A stretch of DNA of 64,000 nt from Pseudonocardia halophobica (GTDB taxonomy: Bacteria > Actinomycetota > Actinomycetes > Mycobacteriales > Pseudonocardiaceae), in the NCBI RefSeq assembly GCF_027922425.1, contig NZ_BSFQ01000004.1, forward strand, positions 298,314-362,313. Direction: 5' to 3'. Below the pieces are notes generated by a model that saw only the letters and a program-made list of their open reading frames with translations, did not search any database and had not been told where the DNA came from. A program made the translations under genes and the position numbers. Shown piece by piece: positions 61,668-64,000 of the stretch (positions are counted from its first letter, which is position 1; every line of letters starts with the position of its first letter).

Positions 61668-62986
61668 GCCGGCACGCTCGCCCGGTGCAGCTCCACCGGC
61701 ACGCTCTCGTAGCCGCGCAGCAGCTTGGTGCGGCGGCGCACCGGGGTGCCGGCCGGGCGCATCTCCGGGAAGCGGTCGACCAGGGCGCGCAGCGCGACCT
61801 CGCCCTCCATCCGGGCCAGCGCGGCGCCGAGGCAGAAGTGGATGCCCTGCGAGAACGCGAGGTGCTTGTGCGCCTCCTCGCGCGTGACGTCGAAGCGGTG
61901 CGGGTCGGTGAACACCGCCGGGTCGCGGTTGGCGCCGCCGAGGTGCGTGATCACGAACGTGCCCCGCTTCACCGGGACGCCGCCGACCTCGGTGTCGCGC
62001 ACCGCCACCCGCCCGGTCCGCTGCACCGGCGACTCGAAGCGCAGCATCTCGTCGATCGCGCCCGCCCAGCGCTCCGGCTCGGCGTTCAGCAGCTTCATCT
62101 GGTCGGGGTGGTCGAGCAGCAGTGCGGCGCCGCTGCCGATGAGGTTCACGGTGGTCTCGAAGCCCGCGGCGAGCAGCAGCATGGCGATGCTGGACAGCTC
62201 GTCCTCGGAGAGGGAGCCGCCCTCGTCGTGCGCCGTGACCAGCGCGGACAGGATGTCCTCGCCGGGCTCGCGGCGGATCCTTCCGAAGTGGCCGAGCATC
62301 CAGGCGTGCAGGGCGTCGATGTCGCGCTCGGAGCGGCGGAAGTCGGCGTACGAGAGCCCGGCGTCGAGCGACAGCGCGGCGCCCTCGCCCCACTCCAGGA
62401 ACTGCTCCCGCATCGACAGCGGGGCGCCCAGCATCTCCGCGATCACGGTTGCGGGCAGCAGCGCGGCGAAGTCCCTGACCAGGTCCGCCCGCTCGCCCTT
62501 CGTGGCCATGGCATCGAGCAGCTCGGTCGCGATCTCCTCGGTGCGCGACCGCAGGGCCGCGACCTTCTTCGCGCTGAACGCCCTGGTCACGAGCTTGCGG
62601 TAGCGGGTGTGGTCCGGCGGGTCCGAGGCGAGCATCGACGGCGGCTGGGCCGGGCCGAGCGCCCACGAGCCGCCGATCGTCAGGGCCGCCCGGACGATGC
62701 CGGGCAGGTTCTCGGGCATCCGGCCGCCGACGCCGAAGTCCGTGCTGCGCAGGACCTGGGTGCAGACGTCGTGGTCGACGGTCGCGTGGAACATGCCCGT
62801 GTCGACGAGCTTCCCGCGCGAGCGCAGCTCCTCGTAGAACGGGTACGGGTTCGCGACGACCTCGGGGTCGGTCATCAACCGCGCGCCCAGCTCCCCGGCC
62901 CGCACCTGGCGGCGGACCATGCGTCGCATCATCCCGTGCCGGAGTCCCCATCGGACCACCCGGCGCACGCCCCGTGAACCCGCCAT
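61664..62986 (-). CDS. Cytochrome P450
   Basis: A 440-residue bacterial class I P450. The I-helix reads LLLAAGFETTVNLIG (AGxET), the ExxR helix is AIDEMLRFESPVQRTGR, and the haem loop is FSQGIHFCLGAALARME with Cys385. PDHTRYRKLVTRAFSAKKV is the usual C-helix segment. The N-terminal 35 residues are basic (GMMRRMVRRQVRAGELGARL), longer than in most soluble P450s. No ferredoxin or reductase gene is nearby. It overlaps the F420 enzyme gene, suggesting a shared substrate. Confidence 0.95.
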   Translation of the reverse strand: MAGSRGVRRVVRWGLRHGMMRRMVRRQVRAGELGARLMTDPEVVANPYPFYEELRSRGKLVDTGMFHATVDHDVCTQVLRSTDFGVGGRMPENLPGIVRAALTIGGSWALGPAQPPSMLASDPPDHTRYRKLVTRAFSAKKVAALRSRTEEIATELLDAMATKGERADLVRDFAALLPATVIAEMLGAPLSMREQFLEWGEGAALSLDAGLSYADFRRSERDIDALHAWMLGHFGRIRREPGEDILSALVTAHDEGGSLSEDELSSIAMLLLAAGFETTVNLIGSGAALLLDHPDQMKLLNAEPERWAGAIDEMLRFESPVQRTGRVAVRDTEVGGVPVKRGTFVITHLGGANRDPAVFTDPHRFDVTREEAHKHLAFSQGIHFCLGAALARMEGEVALRALVDRFPEMRPAGTPVRRRTKLLRGYESVPVELHRASVPA

Positions 62987-63089
62987 GCCGACCTCCTCGC
63001 CGTCGTCACCCTCAACTTACCGCCGGTAACTTGTGCTGCCCAGGGTCGCGGCTCAGGGGATCCTCAGCGGTTCTGCTAGATCTGGTGGG

Positions 63090-63953
63090 GTGTCCCGCCT
63101 GCTCGCCGTCAGCGACCTGCACGTGCGCTATCCCGAGAACCGGGCGGTCGCCGAAGGGCTCACCGGGGATCCGGGGGACTGGCTGATCGTGGCCGGCGAC
63201 GTCGCGGAGCAGGTCGGCGACACCGTCGCGACGCTGGCCGACCTGGCCGCGCGGTTCGCGAAGGTGATCTGGGTGCCCGGCAACCACGAGCTGTGGACGC
63301 GCACGAAGGACCCGGTCGACCTGCGCGGGGAGCACCGCTACCGGCACCTGGTGGAGCGGTGCCGGGAGCTCGGCGTGCTCACGCCCGAGGATCCGTTCCC
63401 GGTGTGGGAGGGGGAGGGCGGCCCGGTCGTCGTCGCCCCCTTGTTCCTGCTCTACGACTACTCGTTCCTGCCGGTGGGCACGACCACGAGCGAGGAGGGC
63501 CTGGCCGCGGCGTACAACGCGGGCGTGGTCTGCACGGACGAGCACCTGCTGTACTCCGAGCCGCACCCGTCGCGGGAGGCCTGGTGCGCCGCGCGCGTCG
63601 CCGAGACCCGACTCCGGCTCGACGCCCTCGACCCGGAACTGCCGACGATCCTCGTCAACCACTGGCCGCTGACCCGGCTGCCCACCGAGGTCCTGCGCTA
63701 CCCGGAGTTCGCGCTGTGGTGCGGCACCACCGCCACCGCCGACTGGCACGTCCGCTACCGCGCGCAGGCCGTCGTCTACGGACACCTGCACATCCCGCGG
63801 GTGATCTACGAGGACGGCGTCCGCTTCGTGGAGGCCTCGCTCGGCTACCCGCGGGAGTGGCGGCCGCGGGAGGAGCGGCACGGCCATCCTGCCGACGTCC
63901 TGCCCCGCCAGGTCCTGCCCGTCCCCGCCGAGGACTTCGGCGTCCGCCGCTGA
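63090..63953 (+). CDS. Calcineurin-like metallophosphoesterase
   Basis: A 287-residue protein from GTG 63090. Family metal ligands are in order: AVSDLHVRYPEN, LIVAGDVAEQVGD, VWVPGNHELW-type segment (VIWVPGNHELW), ILVNHWPLTRLP and VVYGHLHIPR. No signal peptide. Sequence between YDYSFLPVGTTT and EPHPSREAWCAARV is an insertion seen in actinobacterial members. Substrate (phosphodiester, nucleotide or phosphoprotein) cannot be inferred. Divergent from the P450 (103 bp). Confidence 0.92.
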   Translation: MSRLLAVSDLHVRYPENRAVAEGLTGDPGDWLIVAGDVAEQVGDTVATLADLAARFAKVIWVPGNHELWTRTKDPVDLRGEHRYRHLVERCRELGVLTPEDPFPVWEGEGGPVVVAPLFLLYDYSFLPVGTTTSEEGLAAAYNAGVVCTDEHLLYSEPHPSREAWCAARVAETRLRLDALDPELPTILVNHWPLTRLPTEVLRYPEFALWCGTTATADWHVRYRAQAVVYGHLHIPRVIYEDGVRFVEASLGYPREWRPREERHGHPADVLPRQVLPVPAEDFGVRR

Positions 63954-63983
63954 GGGCCCCCGAGAACGGCGAACGGCGCTCTC

Positions 63984-64000
63984 GCTCACCAGGTGTGAGC
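63984..64000. repeat. Partial intergenic palindrome at window edge
   Basis: GCTCAC-N5-GTGAGC runs to the last base. The preceding sequence (GAACGGCGCTCTC) suggests that one arm extends and continues beyond the window, probably another intergenic hairpin. Confidence 0.45.

Overview
This is a GC-rich actinobacterial chromosome segment, most likely from the Pseudonocardiales (Pseudonocardia-like). GTG starts are frequent, 4-bp ATGA/GTGA overlaps are common, the third codon position is almost always G or C, and three separate F420-dependent enzyme families are present. The central gene order matches, as I remember it, the Mycobacterium tuberculosis Rv2199c-Rv2220 neighbourhood: glnA, RDD and DUF4191 proteins, lipA, lipB, TIGR01777 protein, sucB, pepA/pepB, gcvT, ilvE, cobS/cobT, glycerate kinase, erpA-type carrier, PfkB kinase cbhK, asnB, ctaC, ctaF. 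I found no tRNA, rRNA, CRISPR array, prophage, transposase or plasmid gene.

Layout. 1-1929: a partial Ddn-like reductase, a GlcG/HbpS protein and an EamA transporter. 2073-5954: glnA with a GlnR-like operator, an RDD protein, a DUF4191 protein and lipA. 6078-11156: an LLM oxidoreductase, then a compact three-gene envelope polysaccharide unit (GH18-like lipoprotein, Pro/Thr-rich anchored protein, fused polysaccharide deacetylase-glycosyltransferase) lying between lipA and lipB. 11207-18844: lipB, a FAD oxidoreductase, a TIGR01777 protein, sucB, lpd, a small conserved protein and an SDR; the lipoate-making genes therefore sit beside the lipoate-using dehydrogenase subunits. 18957-25499: a membrane protein, pepA between two tandem-repeat arrays, an APC permease, gcvT and ilvE. 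25573-28595: a reverse-strand operon DUF3043-cobU-cobT-cobS for the lower ligand of cobamides. 28630-35675: glycerate kinase, erpA-type carrier, cbhK, a degenerate small gene between two more arrays, asnB, then ctaC-ctaF.

35737-64000 is less conserved. It holds a GNAT, an acyl-CoA dehydrogenase, an O-methyltransferase, a hydrolase, a lipoprotein, an AlkA-like glycosylase with an altered active site, a D-aminoacylase-like amidohydrolase, a two-component system, an NlpC/P60 protein, a thioredoxin-NHL fusion, an Fpg/Nei glycosylase, a PAP2 phosphatase, pgi, two DoxX proteins, a HipA-like kinase paired with DUF3037, a phosphotransferase, a LysE exporter, glutamate decarboxylase, a second polysaccharide deacetylase, an unknown membrane protein, a PPOX-P450 pair and a metallophosphoesterase.

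The structure that genes do not explain is in the intergenic DNA. (1) Four tandem arrays of one 22-bp repeat family (19616-19740, 20006-20108, 31357-31510, 31980-32094) sit against the 3' ends of genes and keep a strict 22-bp period. (2) Three palindromes of exactly 42 bp, each with 20-bp arms and a 2-nt loop and sharing the end sequence CGTGAGTG, lie at 11162, 25503 and 50421. Start codons were chosen from ribosome-binding sites, overlaps and known family N-termini; no search or alignment could be run.
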